Below, one piece after another: positions 1 through 9,528 of a DNA stretch of 64,000 nucleotides. This stretch comes from CBDFMG01 sp965221205 [NCBI: bacterium]. GTDB lineage: Bacteria; SM23-31. A program made the position numbers and the translations under genes. The notes beneath the pieces were generated by a model. That model ran no database searches, was not told the origin of the DNA, and saw only the letters and a list, made by a program, of their open reading frames with translations. The stretch covers positions 3,100,001 through 3,164,000 of the forward strand of contig OZ244870.1 of the NCBI GenBank assembly GCA_965221205.1. The letters run 5' to 3'. Position 1 is the stretch's first letter; each line of letters starts with the position of its first letter.

Positions 1-2
1 AA

Positions 3-950
3 TTTGTTGCCGAGCGTGACCCCAAACACATTGGTGTAAATTACCTGGAAAAGCTGGGACCTCCCGAGGTGTATGAGTTCCCAAGGTTACGATCCGATGG
101 CATTTCGTATACGGACTACAACCTATTAGTCAAAGCACTTGGTGATACCTATGCGAAGAGGATTGTTTCGGCTGAATATCTGATATATGATTACTTAACG
201 AGACCGGTGCCGAGCGAAATTGTAATGTTTAAGAAAATACGTACGGTTATCGCAGAATCTTTAGAGAGAGATTTTGCTAAAATCGTGCCGGGCGTAACTA
301 AATTGAGTTTTCCTGAGGGGGGTGGTTCTGTTGTGGATAAGGACGGAAATAGAAGAAGTGGTGACTCTGTGATCCGGGGAGGCGACCTGATTAGAATAGC
401 CAAGGGTCGACAAAGCCACCATTATTTGGACTCCAAGTGGAAATTCGCGAACTTCTATGAGATCATGCATGGATATGGCTATGTGCTCCGTGAAGGAGAG
501 ACTGAACCGCCACCAAAGATCAAAAAAATCTGGGCAGATGCACTAAAAGTCCGTAAGATTTTAGAAGACAACATCAAGCTGGGCCGCACCGCTGGTGAAA
601 CATTTGAAATCCTCAAGCGAAAAATTGAAGAAGCAGGGTTTATTTATGTAAATAGACAACTATATAACAAAGATCTGGATCCTGAAAAAACCCAGGTTCC
701 TCTCGACGTACATGCCGCGGGAAAAGGAGTGAATGCCCCCAGGATAAGTCCTTTAGGTCCGGATTGGCAACGGGATTTGATACTGCAACCAAATCACCAC
801 TTCTATTTTGAATACTGGGTCTATATTCCGATGCCTGAATGGGGTGAAGAGAGATATTTATCTTTACCATTTCATGACGGTGCGATTGTCACCGAACGTG
901 GAGTCGAGTATTTTTCTCCACCGCCTACGGAGCTTCGTCTCATTCGCTAA
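3..950 (+). CDS. M24-family (Xaa-Pro aminopeptidase-like) metallopeptidase, 5' end outside window
   Basis: The reading frame is open from the left edge, so this is the C-terminal part of a longer protein; the first in-frame GTG at 69 is not the true start, because in-frame codons before it already read as family sequence (DPKHIGVNY). The pita-bread fold is recognisable from the block with VPLDVHAAGKG, the LQPNHHFYFEYWVYIP strand and the closing VTERGVEYFSPPP. Proteins of this type cleave X-Pro bonds with two metals held by Asp, Asp, His, Glu and Glu. Odd point: where the last ligand Glu is expected (usually an LEE-like sequence before VTE) this protein reads LPFHDG, so metal binding may be altered or use the Asp. 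No signal peptide can be judged. It is followed at once by a repeated intergenic motif. Family call is good; substrate is unknown. Confidence 0.75.
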   Translation, partial: FVAERDPKHIGVNYLEKLGPPEVYEFPRLRSDGISYTDYNLLVKALGDTYAKRIVSAEYLIYDYLTRPVPSEIVMFKKIRTVIAESLERDFAKIVPGVTKLSFPEGGGSVVDKDGNRRSGDSVIRGGDLIRIAKGRQSHHYLDSKWKFANFYEIMHGYGYVLREGETEPPPKIKKIWADALKVRKILEDNIKLGRTAGETFEILKRKIEEAGFIYVNRQLYNKDLDPEKTQVPLDVHAAGKGVNAPRISPLGPDWQRDLILQPNHHFYFEYWVYIPMPEWGEERYLSLPFHDGAIVTERGVEYFSPPPTELRLIR

Positions 951-998
951 AGGTTCGCAAATCTTACACCCCGGGGAGGAAAATAGACTTGTAAAAAC
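951..998 (+). repeat. Intergenic repeat B, copy 1
   Basis: A stretch of about 45 bp starting directly after the M24 stop codon. It carries AGGTTCGCAAAT, then CCCCGGGGAGG, then GACTTGTAAAA in fixed order. The same order recurs near 58559 and, more weakly, at 7523. Function unknown; the central CCCCGGGG is self-complementary. Confidence 0.5.
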
Positions 999-1050
999 CG
1001 CTTGTATTTCTTATCATTTATATCAAACATATCAAAGTATCCAATATATT

Positions 1051-1143
1051 CTGACCAAGTATATCACATCGTAAAAAAGCATCATATTTCAACACAATCC
1101 CAATTAATCTCTTTTAGATGATTACTAGTGGGAATATCAGATT
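1051..1143 (+). repeat. Intergenic repeat A, copy 1
   Basis: A 93-bp block beginning CTGACCAAGTATATCACATC and containing TTTCAACACAATCCCAATTA. It aligns along its length with 15139-15231, with the reverse complement of 28145-28237 and, with an internal deletion, with the reverse complement of 41492-41560. It lies 33 bp before the left end of the IS1595-type element. Confidence 0.7.
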
Positions 1144-1176
1144 ATATTACATTCCTTCATCAATTGTAAAATTTTT

Positions 1177-1887
1177 AGGGTCATGACAAGATAACTTTAA
1201 GCGATTATCTTGTAAGTCAATGTCCCGTAATAAGTTATCGAAGTACTTTAAGCGAAGAATTATTTTCTATTTTTCTCACGAATTAACGGCCACCCAAACG
1301 GCTAATTTACTCAAGATCAGCCGCAATACGATCAACCGGTACTACCGCGTCATTCGTGAGTGTATAGCCGAATATGAAGACCGTCAGATACATGAATGTG
1401 CAGGTGAAGTAAAACTCGATGAAAGCTACTTTGGCGGTTGTCATAAGGGCACTATAGGTCGTAGTACAAAGAGCAAAATACCAGTATTTGGTATACTCAA
1501 ACGAAACGGTATTGTCTATACACAGATCGTTCCGGATGTCTCAGCAAGAACTCTTAAGTCAATAATAAAACAAAAAGTTAATAAGGGAAGTACGGTCTAC
1601 TCAGACTCCTGGAAAAGCTACCATGGCTTAGTGTTCTATGGGTATGAACATGTACGCGTCAATCATGACAAAGAGCTTGTTGACAGACACAGAAACCATA
1701 TCAACGGAATCGAAAGCTTCTGGGCATATGTCAAAAACAAACTGACAAAATTCTATGGCATTCGTCCGGAACATTTTTATCTTTTCCTAAAAGAATATGA
1801 GTTCAGATTTAATAACCGAAATCAGAATATTAACGAATTATTACAAAAAATTATCAATATTTAAAACCTTTTCCTTGTCTAGACCCT
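1177..1887 (+). mobile_element. Apparently intact IS1595-family insertion sequence
   Basis: Boundaries come from an imperfect terminal inverted repeat: AGGGTCATGACAAG at 1177 and, read on the other strand from 1887, AGGGTCTAGACAAG. A 7-bp direct repeat AATTTTT flanks both ends (1170-1176 and 1888-1894), consistent with the about 8-bp target duplication usual for this family. The 711-bp element carries one transposase gene and nothing else. Its right end reaches into the 3' end of the neighbouring DUF4145 gene. Confidence 0.75.
1220..1864 (+). CDS. IS1595-family (ISXO2-like) transposase
   Basis: The protein has 214 residues. A helix-turn-helix sits near residues 22-45 (TATQTANLLKISRNTINRYY), followed by the ISXO2-like DDE domain. 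The catalytic acids can be placed: Asp67 in KLDESYFGG, Asp129 in VYSDSWKSY and Glu165 in GIESFWAYVK. Unlike longer family members it lacks an N-terminal zinc ribbon. The frame is uninterrupted and lies wholly between the terminal repeats, so this may be a working copy, in contrast to the two decayed relatives at 28.8 and 57.9 kb. Confidence 0.85.
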   Translation: MSRNKLSKYFKRRIIFYFSHELTATQTANLLKISRNTINRYYRVIRECIAEYEDRQIHECAGEVKLDESYFGGCHKGTIGRSTKSKIPVFGILKRNGIVYTQIVPDVSARTLKSIIKQKVNKGSTVYSDSWKSYHGLVFYGYEHVRVNHDKELVDRHRNHINGIESFWAYVKNKLTKFYGIRPEHFYLFLKEYEFRFNNRNQNINELLQKIINI

Positions 1888-2612
1888 AATTTTTCAGCAA
1901 TAATTTTAGTATCCTCAATTACTTTAAAAGATTCTTTATCAGGGATGACTCTTTGTTCATGTACTGCTCCATTACGTAATTTTCTAATTTTATGGGCAGC
2001 CTGCGTCTCTTCATAGGATATTAAATTCTCATTCTTCGCATTATCAATTAATTTTTCAAGTTTATGTTGGCTAGCACCTCTTCTGTAGTCCGAGTGTACT
2101 ACTAATTCTTGTGATATTTCACTTAATCTATCATATAGAATTAATTCAATAAGGGAATTACTCAATATGACTGCCGCATTACTCATGCCAAATAACCAGC
2201 AACGCATTGCTTCTCTATAATACACATGGAATTCGGAATGTTCAGGATATATTGACGTAAAAGCAGGTTTTAACATTTTTGCTCGATCTATATAGTCTCC
2301 TCCCATATTGACTAACAATCCAGAATATCCTCCTTCTATCATTTCTTCTAATATCCTCTCATTATCAGCATTTTTCCATATAAGTTCCGTAACAAATTTT
2401 GCCTTTGCAATGTCATCTGGATCCTCAAAATACAACAGAGTACCAGGCTCCCATACAAGATCCGTTAATATAGATTCAAATAGTTCATTAAACTGTTCAG
2501 AATCAATCTCAGAACTATCGGAAGCCTCATCTCTTTGCAAAAATTGAAGAACTATTGATACTATGGATAATATTTTTTCTTGTAGTGTTTGAACAGGCTT
2601 TTGGGGTTCCAT
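1854..2612 (-). CDS. DUF4145-type protein, 3' end altered by IS
   Basis: The start is taken at MEPQKP because a GAGGTG ribosome site lies about 8 bp upstream; an ATG 15 bp earlier has none. The C-terminal half shows the DUF4145 pattern: YREAMRCWLFGMSNAAVILSN, a Leu-rich helix (LIELILYDRL), then HKIRKLRNGAVHEQ. The Arg-Asn and His of that last motif are typical of HEPN-like helical proteins, which often occur in restriction or defence neighbourhoods; that role is only an inference here. The last ten or so residues (GSRQGKGFKY) are encoded by the right end of the adjacent insertion sequence and overlap the transposase stop by 11 bp, so the native C-terminus was probably replaced when the element inserted. 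Confidence 0.65.
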   Translation of the reverse strand: MEPQKPVQTLQEKILSIVSIVLQFLQRDEASDSSEIDSEQFNELFESILTDLVWEPGTLLYFEDPDDIAKAKFVTELIWKNADNERILEEMIEGGYSGLLVNMGGDYIDRAKMLKPAFTSIYPEHSEFHVYYREAMRCWLFGMSNAAVILSNSLIELILYDRLSEISQELVVHSDYRRGASQHKLEKLIDNAKNENLISYEETQAAHKIRKLRNGAVHEQRVIPDKESFKVIEDTKIIAEKLGSRQGKGFKY

Positions 2613-2668
2613 AAATACACACCTCAATGTTAGATTAAGTGAATTACTTTATCTACGTGTTGACACTT

Positions 2669-3571
2669 TTGTACTGTTTCGTGTCAAAACATACGGAGGT
2701 GCCGATGACAAGCGACACTCACATGTACAGTGACAGACTGCACATAATCAAGTATTATCTAAATCATCGTTTCAGCGTGACTTTATTATGCCGGCGGTTT
2801 AACCGTTTGCGAACGTGGTTTTATAAATGGAAGCATCGGCATGATGGATATGGAGACATCGGTTTAATGAACATCCTTCATACGGGCTTGTTCGCATTGC
2901 AAACGAGATGAGGCGGAACGAGATTGCGGTAAGCCCTCAGCAGTCTATAACGTGTTGAGAAGACAGAACTTTAACACCCGTAAAAAGAGGCTTGAAGATA
3001 TCAGGATCAAGTACGGTATCGTTACAACACCGTCCGATCTTAAACATGCACGTGATCAGGCAAGAACACGCACACTGGACACTCGTTATCCCGGTCATAT
3101 CGTCGGTATGGACGTCTTTTATGTCGGGACGCTCAGGAGCGTTGGACGCATTTTCCAGATCACTGCTATCGATACCTACTCATCATATGCCTGGGCGAAG
3201 CTCTCTACCGATAAATCAGCATAATCTGCCTGCGACTTCATGATGCATGTGTATAATAACAGCCAGAATGTACCGGTAGAGTCAGTCTTAACTGACAACG
3301 GCTTAGAATTCACCACACATCATGCCTCGAAGAACCACAGCTTCGAACGGCTGAACCGAACCATACTCGAAGAGTTCTATCAGCTCGCATTTCGAACAAA
3401 AATCTATGAAACGCTTAATCAACTCAACAATGACTTAGAACAATACTTGAAAACATACAATTATCAAACAACGCATAAAGGAAAAAGAACAAACGGTAGA
3501 GTACCTGCTGAACTCTATCTCTTGCATAAAAAATCAGCCTGGACTGTAAACACCTTGACAAAGCAGTACAA
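2669..3571 (+). mobile_element. Decayed IS481-like element
   Basis: Imperfect inverted ends bound the element: TTGTACTGTTTCGTGTCAA at 2669 and, on the opposite strand from 3571, TTGTACTGCTTTGTCAA. Between them lies a broken transposase. It abuts the 5' side of the DUF4145 gene on the left and the stop of a TolB-like lipoprotein gene on the right. Confidence 0.6.
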
Positions 3572-3575
3572 GTAA
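2705..3575 (+). pseudogene. IS481-like DDE transposase pseudogene
   Basis: Three pieces in different frames make up the gene. The first (2705-2911) holds a helix-turn-helix (LLCRRFNRLRTWFYKWK). The second (2952-3224) holds the start of the integrase core with its first Asp (IVGMDVFYVG) and AIDTYSSYAWAKL. The third (3240-3575) holds the second Asp (LTDNGLEF) and the Glu of FERLNRTILEEF. Besides frame breaks around 2911-2952 and a stop near 3222, about 30 residues expected between the second Asp and the Glu are missing. The product cannot be active. Confidence 0.75.
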
Positions 3576-3579
3576 ATTA

Positions 3580-4512
3580 TTAAAATGGCGACCAGGACGG
3601 TGTCCCGTCAAAAGCAGCGTTATTGGTCAACCGGATTAGATCGGTACCGTCTATATTCATAACGAAGATTTCGCTGTTACCGGTCATATTTGATTCAAAC
3701 GCGAACTTCGATCCATCATGAGATGTAACAGGATCAGTTTCTGCACCAGGCATATCGGTTAACCTGGTGAGATTCGAGCCGTCTGCATTGATGATGTAGA
3801 CTTCAAAATTTGCTGCTTCAGGATCATCCATATCCGATGAAAAAATGATCTTATTACCATCAGAAGACCAAGATGAATCCCCGGAATTACCGGTATCGTC
3901 AACTATCACTGTTCGACCGGTCCCCTGCGAATTAATAACGCAGATTGCAAAATTGCCCGTTGGAGAATTATCATAACCACCGACATCAAAAGCGATCATG
4001 GACCCATTGGGAGACCACGAGGGATATCCTTCATCTTCAGAAGTAAAGGTTAATCTGGTTTGATTTGAGCCATCCGCATTCATTGTATAGATTTCTCCGG
4101 CAAGACCATGACGGTACGTATCAAACGTAATCATCGTACCGTCAGGAGACCATGATGGATATCCATCAATATGAGTATTATTGGTCAGTCTTTGTTTGTT
4201 GGAACCATCAGCATCCATAACATAAATCTCAAGATTAGCGTCCCGGTTGGAAACATAAGCAATCTTCGTACCGTCAGGAGACCACGAGGGCGCCCCATCA
4301 AAAGCGACGTTAAAGGTCAATCTTTGCGGGTTGGAACCATCAGCATCCATGACATAGATTTCCCGATTGTTATCCCTGTCTGACTCAAAGACTATTTTTG
4401 ACGTGCTCCGCATGGTGGAACTGGGCTGAGAATCACCACCGCAATTAACGAGAGACACTGTGATAATACCACAAATGATTACCGAGTGCAAGGTGATCCA
4501 ATTTCTTCTCAT
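3580..4512 (-). CDS. TolB-like beta-propeller lipoprotein (PD40 repeats)
   Basis: Start chosen at MRRNWITL, which has GGAGG a few bases upstream; a longer frame back to 4548 has no ribosome site. A hydrophobic signal ends in a lipobox with Cys24 (SLVNC), so the protein is probably a lipid-anchored periplasmic or outer-membrane protein. About six repeats follow, each with a WSPDGTKIAY strand and an EIYVMDADGSN turn, the hallmark of TolB/WD40-like PD40 blades. Such propellers usually bind proteins or ligands; no enzymatic residues are evident. A paralogue is at 9529-10482. The length, about 310 residues, suits a bare single propeller without TolB's N-terminal domain. It lies directly downstream of the dead IS481-like element. 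Confidence 0.8.
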   Translation of the reverse strand: MRRNWITLHSVIICGIITVSLVNCGGDSQPSSTMRSTSKIVFESDRDNNREIYVMDADGSNPQRLTFNVAFDGAPSWSPDGTKIAYVSNRDANLEIYVMDADGSNKQRLTNNTHIDGYPSWSPDGTMITFDTYRHGLAGEIYTMNADGSNQTRLTFTSEDEGYPSWSPNGSMIAFDVGGYDNSPTGNFAICVINSQGTGRTVIVDDTGNSGDSSWSSDGNKIIFSSDMDDPEAANFEVYIINADGSNLTRLTDMPGAETDPVTSHDGSKFAFESNMTGNSEIFVMNIDGTDLIRLTNNAAFDGTPSWSPF

Positions 4513-4853
4513 AATACCTCCGGAGATAAATAGACTGATATTCCCCATGACAATTCGCTGAAAAAGTTTGATATGGGTTTTATTAAATTATGAAAGCATA
4601 GTAACAAATAATCCTGTCATTTACAAAAGAAAAATGGCTTAAAGGAATCAGCATACCTGAATTTGCCTGATAATAGCAAGTCTAAATCTGCCCAATTTGT
4701 TCCGAACCGATACGATGTAATGAAAACTGTTGAAATCTTTAGACAGGGAATAATTAAATAACGCTTGCAAAGGCTAAAAATATCTCTTAGTTTTTAACCA
4801 GGACAGTCCGGCTTGTTCAGACGAAATACTTCAAACGTTACAGTGGAGGAAAA
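4513..4853 (+). other. Intergenic, no gene seen
   Basis: A+T-rich region between divergent genes. It must hold both promoters, but I see no convincing conserved element. GTGGAGG lies just before the ATG at 4854. Confidence 0.5.
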
Positions 4854-6014
4854 ATGAAATGCGTACTGCGAAATACATCGATGTATTTACTTCTTGCCGT
4901 TTATTTCATGACGATATTCTGCAGCGGCAATACAGATACGCAATCAATCAATAAAGAAGGAGTTTCTCAATTGAATATTGAACAAAGTAATTTCGGCACA
5001 ACGGTGGATGGCGGGAAAGTCAGCCTTTTTACCTTAACAAATTCAAACGGGATCAAAGCAACGATTACCAATTATGGCGGGATCGTCGTGTCGTTGCTTG
5101 TACCCGATAAGGATGGGGTGAACGATGATATTGTTCTCGGATTCGATACGCTTGAAGAATATTTCGAAGATCCTGCATATATGAGCGCCATTATCGGGCG
5201 GAACGTTAATCGAATTGCAAAAGGGGAAATTCTCTCTTGAAGGTGCGGAATATACTCTGGCTACAAATGACGGTGAAAACCATCTGCATGAAGGGATCAA
5301 AGGATTTGATAAAGTTGTCTGGGATGCCGATCAGATTACCTTAAACGACGCTGTCGGCATCAACCTCACCTATGTAAGCCCTGAAGGTGAAGAAGGGTAT
5401 CCGGGCGAATTGCCGAGTACGGTTACCTATCTGCTTACGGAACACGATGAGTTGAAGATCCTTTATTCTGCAACAACAAATAAACCGACAGTTATCAACT
5501 TAACCAATCACAGCTATTTCAACCTTGCCGGCTCTAAAAACCGTGATATTTTGAACCACGAATTAGTGCTTGCCGCGGATCTGTTTGCACCGGTCGATGC
5601 CGGACTTATCCCCACCGGTGAACTCGCACCGGTAATCGATTCTCCCATGAATTTTACCAAACCAAAATCCATCGGGAAAGATATTGCAGAAGTGACGGGC
5701 GGATACGACCACAACTATGTCTTGAACAATAATGACGGCAGTTTAGCGCTTGCCGCCCGTGTTTATGAGCCGGAAAAAGCGGACGTACCATGGATGTTCT
5801 GACCACTGAACCGGGAATTCAGCTTTACACAGGTAATTTCCTCGACGGTACTCTGACCGGAAAATACGGTGTGACCTACTATAAGCACTTTGGCTTCTGT
5901 TTAGAAACACAGCATTTTCCCGATTCTTCAAATCAGCCCGGGTTTCCGTCTACACTACTCAGTCCGGGTGAAACATACTCACAGGAAACAATTTACAGAT
6001 TCTATACAAAATAA
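4854..6014 (+). pseudogene. Aldose 1-epimerase (galactose mutarotase), two frameshifts
   Basis: The three reading-frame pieces join into one mutarotase of about 385 residues with a lipoprotein-like signal (TIFCSG). Family motifs are visible: NYGGIVVSLLVPD, IGRNVNRIAKG, ENHLHEGIKGFD, TNHSYFNLAG with its catalytic-type His, GYDHNYVL, and [11 protein letters not shown]. The first break is near 5222, where GGGG would be read through as GGG (RIAKGKFSLEG restored). The second is near 5776, where five A would need to be six ([15 protein letters not shown] restored). Both are homopolymers, so sequencing error is possible. If the frames are restored, the exported enzyme would equilibrate sugar anomers in the periplasm. 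Downstream is an amidohydrolase pseudogene on the same strand. Confidence 0.85.
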
Positions 6015-6148
6015 CGCTCTACCGGTTTGATTTCACCTACATGTACATCGCAGAACTTTAAGGACGCTGTTACTTATACGGCAAGGTTTGTATACCGTAC
6101 TATCAGACGTAACGTGTCCAAAATTACGATAAAAAGGAGAAATAAACC

Positions 6149-7511
6149 ATGAAGAATTCAATGACAAAATCCCTCATTGTCTGCTTGATTGGGACATTCA
6201 CATTAAGCTGTACGGTACTCGGTCAGGAAAGAGCACAGGACCGGAGAACGTGGCTCGATGAAAATGCTGCAACCACTGACGACCCCAGGCATACTCCAGT
6301 TCCCCGGGGTCAGCAGGGTCCCGAAGGTACGCTGGTTTTAACCGGTGGGAGGGGGAGGATCTTTGATGGGACAGGTGCGCCGGTACACAGCGGAACTATT
6401 GTCATCGAGCGGAACAAAATTAAAGAGATCCTTCCACCCGGTTCTACGGATTGGCCAGGGGATGCACGGGTGATCGATGTTACAGGGAAAACTATACTGC
6501 CGGGTCTTATTGATCTCCATACTCACATAACTGAAATTATTCCGCACATTGAGTATGACCCGCTCCACGCGCTTATTGCCGTTGAGCGTCTTCGTTATTA
6601 TATCGAAAGCGGTGTTACAAGTATTCGTGATGCTGCATAGCATGGAAAAATACCATTCCGGCTATTTGTATCACGGAATCGAATTCCCGGTCCCAGAGTG
6701 TTTGCTGCCGGCAAGGCAATTACCGGTACCGGGGGCATTCAACCGAAGGAAGGCATATGAAAAATCCGCCGGCCGAATCAGAGCGCACCGTTGATGGACG
6801 GAATGAATGGCGAAAAGCTGTGCGGGAGCAGTTTAATAATGGCGCTGATCTGATCCACATCGTCAGCATGTTCAGTCGTGAAGAGATTGCAGCAGCCATA
6901 GAAGAAGCACACGCCTTAGGCATGAAGGTCGGCGTAGACGCCGGAGTTCACTCCTGGAGTTCATCCTGGACCACCGGCTTGTATTATCTTGAGTGGACAG
7001 TTGAAACCCGGATAGACGTGGTAGAGAAAATGGCGCCCCGAACCGATGAGACTATCAGGTCAATGGCGAAAAAAGGAATAGCGTCAATTCCCATTATCAT
7101 AAACCCTTCAACCATCGACCGGATAACCTTATCAAATGTATCGGTTATGGATCTGTTTCGGAAGCAGAAAAACGCCGGGATAAAAATGGGTATTGGTTTA
7201 GAGGGCAGAGCTGAACTTTTGCCTAAAAGCTATATTGCAGAGTTAAAGTATTTTGTCGAGGGAGGGTATACTATTTCAGAAGCACTTGTCGCCGCCACGG
7301 AGACGAGCGCAGAGATCCTCGATATGGGCGATAAGCTTGGTTCAATAGAGCCCGGAAAACTTGCCGATGTAGTCGTGATCAACGGCAAACCGGACGTTAA
7401 CCTCGACGAACTTGCGAATACACTGACATGGTCATCCGTGACGGATATATTGTCGTCGAAGATGGACGGATATTTGTTCCGAGTCACGTTTCATCCGGTC
7501 AGGAAAATTAA
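6149..7511 (+). pseudogene. Secreted amidohydrolase, several lesions
   Basis: A signal peptide (ending TVLGQE) precedes an imidazolonepropionase-like amidohydrolase. Seen are the beta-sandwich start (VLTGGRGRIFDGTG), the metal-binding LIDLHTH and the C-terminal EPGKLADVVVI. Lesions: a TAG in RDAA-stop-HGK at 6637-6639; a one-base loss near 6730, after which the frame returns as STEGRHM; and a third shift near 7420-7427, after which the expected MVIRDGYIVVEDGRIF tail reads to a TAA at 7509. The nonsense codon makes true decay likely. Compared with its paralogue at 18360-19142, it also has two extra residues in TGGRGRIF. The middle part lacks clear counterparts of several metal ligands. Confidence 0.8.
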
Positions 7512-7522
7512 AAGTGTTTTAT

Positions 7523-7560
7523 AGTCGCAAACCGTACGGCCCGGGGAGGTATTCATATTT
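7523..7560 (+). repeat. Intergenic repeat B, copy 2 (weak)
   Basis: TCGCAAACCGTACGGCCCGGGGAGG follows the end of the amidohydrolase pseudogene in the same order and spacing as in copy 1. The right-hand third (ACTTGTAAAA) is not conserved here. Confidence 0.4.
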
Positions 7561-7666
7561 AACTCGTAGAAATTTTAAGACAGAACTATATTAATTTGGA
7601 CAATTTAATAAAATGTAATATCTTGATACAGTTAAATATTGTCTTTTCAAGAAGGAGAGAAAACTC

Positions 7667-9225
7667 ATGTACATTCGAAATGTTATACTGATTTTTGTGT
7701 TGTTGCTTTGGGCATTCGCACCGGTCCCGGCGCAAGTGATCCGGGCCGGCGGGGACAGACCTGCCGATCTCCAGCCAGGTGAGGCGCTGCGCTATAGTAA
7801 CCCACTCGTCATAGAAAATGCCGGGCGACTCGCCGATCCCACTGTCATCAAGTTTCAAGGGAACTATTACCTGTATCTGACCGGCGGACTCTCGCGCAGC
7901 GGGCGTTCTGATGCTGCAGTCTGGTCGTCCGACGACCTGGTTCACTGGGAGTATCACATGGTGTCCATCCCTGAAGGCCGCGGGATCGGTGCTCCCACCG
8001 CAGTTGCGTATAAGGGATACGTGTACATAACCGGGAACGACATCGGTCTCTTCCGGAGCAGCGATCCACTGGGGCCGTTCGAATTCTTCGGCGACTTCCT
8101 GGACGAAAACGGCCTGAGGCTCGAGACGGATCGCGACCCCGGCCGCGGCTGGGCGGATGGGGGTGTGTTCGACCCCGCGATATTTGTCGATTCGGATAAC
8201 CGAGTTTACCTCTATTACGCGGGGGGAGCAACAGCCGGGGTATACGGAGTCGAACTCGACAGCAGAGACCTTAGGAAATTCATAGGCACTCCCATTCACT
8301 TTTTCCGCTTCGAGACCTCGCACATCTGGGAACGCTACGGGAACTGGAATGAATACGGCGGTTTCAGCTGGATCGAAGGCCCCTGGATGACCAAATGGAA
8401 CGGTACGTATTACCTTCAGTATGCGGCTCCGGGAACCGATTGGAAAACGTATGGCACGGGCGTGTATACCGGCACAAACCCGCTCGGTCCGTTCACCTAC
8501 TATGAGGGGAGTCCGGTCCTCGTTCATAAGAATGGATTGATAAACGGTTCCGGGCACCACAGCATCGTTGAGGGCCCTGACGGCACTATCTGGGCGATCT
8601 ACACGCTGCTCTACCGGAACTGGAACCGCATGTTCGAGCGGCGTATCGGTATGGACCCGGTTGGCTTTGATAAGCAAGGAAACATGATCATCAGCGGCCA
8701 GTCTGAGACCCCACAGTGGGCGCCGGGTGTCAGGGCCGAACCCTGGAAAGAGAATGATTCGGGATCGATACCCTTATCGGAGGATAAGAACTACACTGTC
8801 AGCAGGCGCCCGGGCGGGATGCTCCCTACGCCGTCGATAATAACTCCAGAACCTGGTGGTCGCCGGCCGAAGATGACGGGGAGCCCTGGGTGATATTCGA
8901 CCTCGGGTCAGCTTCGGAGCAGCAGTATATCATAGACTCCTCACGGCTTCTCTTCACGCTTCCAGTCAGACTCAAGGATGTAGACTCCCCGGACAGAATC
9001 CGGTGGTACAAGATCGAAGTATCCCCGGACGGCGAAACTTTTGAAACCGTAGTGGACAAAACACGAAACGATCGGGATAACGCCGTTGAGTTCGACGAGA
9101 TTGGACCGGTACAGGGCCGTTACGTGAAACTGACGATAACCGGATGGCCGGGAGACGTTCCGATCGGGGTGATCGAGTTCACGGTTTTTGGCAGGCCAGG
9201 GCCATCTTACCCCCGCTACCGCTGA
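7667..9225 (+). pseudogene. GH43-like glycosidase with discoidin-type C-terminus, one frameshift
   Basis: AAGGAG precedes the ATG, and a signal peptide (PVPAQ) opens the protein. A five-blade propeller of the GH43 type is indicated by RLADPTVIKFQGNYYLY (candidate base Asp), VFDPAIFVDSDNRVYLYY (pKa-tuning Asp) and WIEGPWMTKWNGTYYL (candidate acid Glu). These enzymes release arabinose or xylose. The tail, in the -1 frame from about 8815, begins YAVDNNSRTWWSP and WVIFDLGS, a typical F5/8 (discoidin) carbohydrate-binding domain. The frame change lies in a GC-rich run near 8800-8825, so sequencing error is possible; otherwise the catalytic part would end with a junk tail at 8893. The gene is clearly more G+C-rich than its surroundings, suggesting recent transfer. 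The long opposite-strand frame is a shadow. Confidence 0.8.
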
Positions 9226-9528
9226 GGAGCACTTCGCAACGGCAAAACCACAACGGGAACCCGACCTCGGGCCGGGCTTGGATCATGGAACAAATACAGG
9301 GTGCTGTTTTTATGGCCGGTGAAGACAAAATGACTGATACTGAACGGAGGATTGAGGTTCATGGTCCCCAAATAAGCAGATTCGATCAACACGCTGATGC
9401 TTTGGGTAACGTGTCTTGGTTCTTTATGGGAAAACATATAATTTTCATATAGATATTTCACATGATACATGAAAAAAAAGATAAATTATGCATACTAAGC
9501 GGAAATAGTTGACTTAAGGACACGGTAT
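9226..9528 (+). other. Intergenic, no recognisable gene
   Basis: About 300 bp. The first third keeps the G+C-rich character of the GH43 gene, and the rest is A+T-rich. A frame of some 55 codons (ending at 9452) shows no recognisable motif and no ribosome site. Confidence 0.4.

Noticed and set aside
7586-8677. 363-codon minus-strand frame opposite GH43
   Set aside because: Shadow of the G+C-rich GH43 gene; no motif and no ribosome site, and GH43 signatures are unambiguous on the plus strand.
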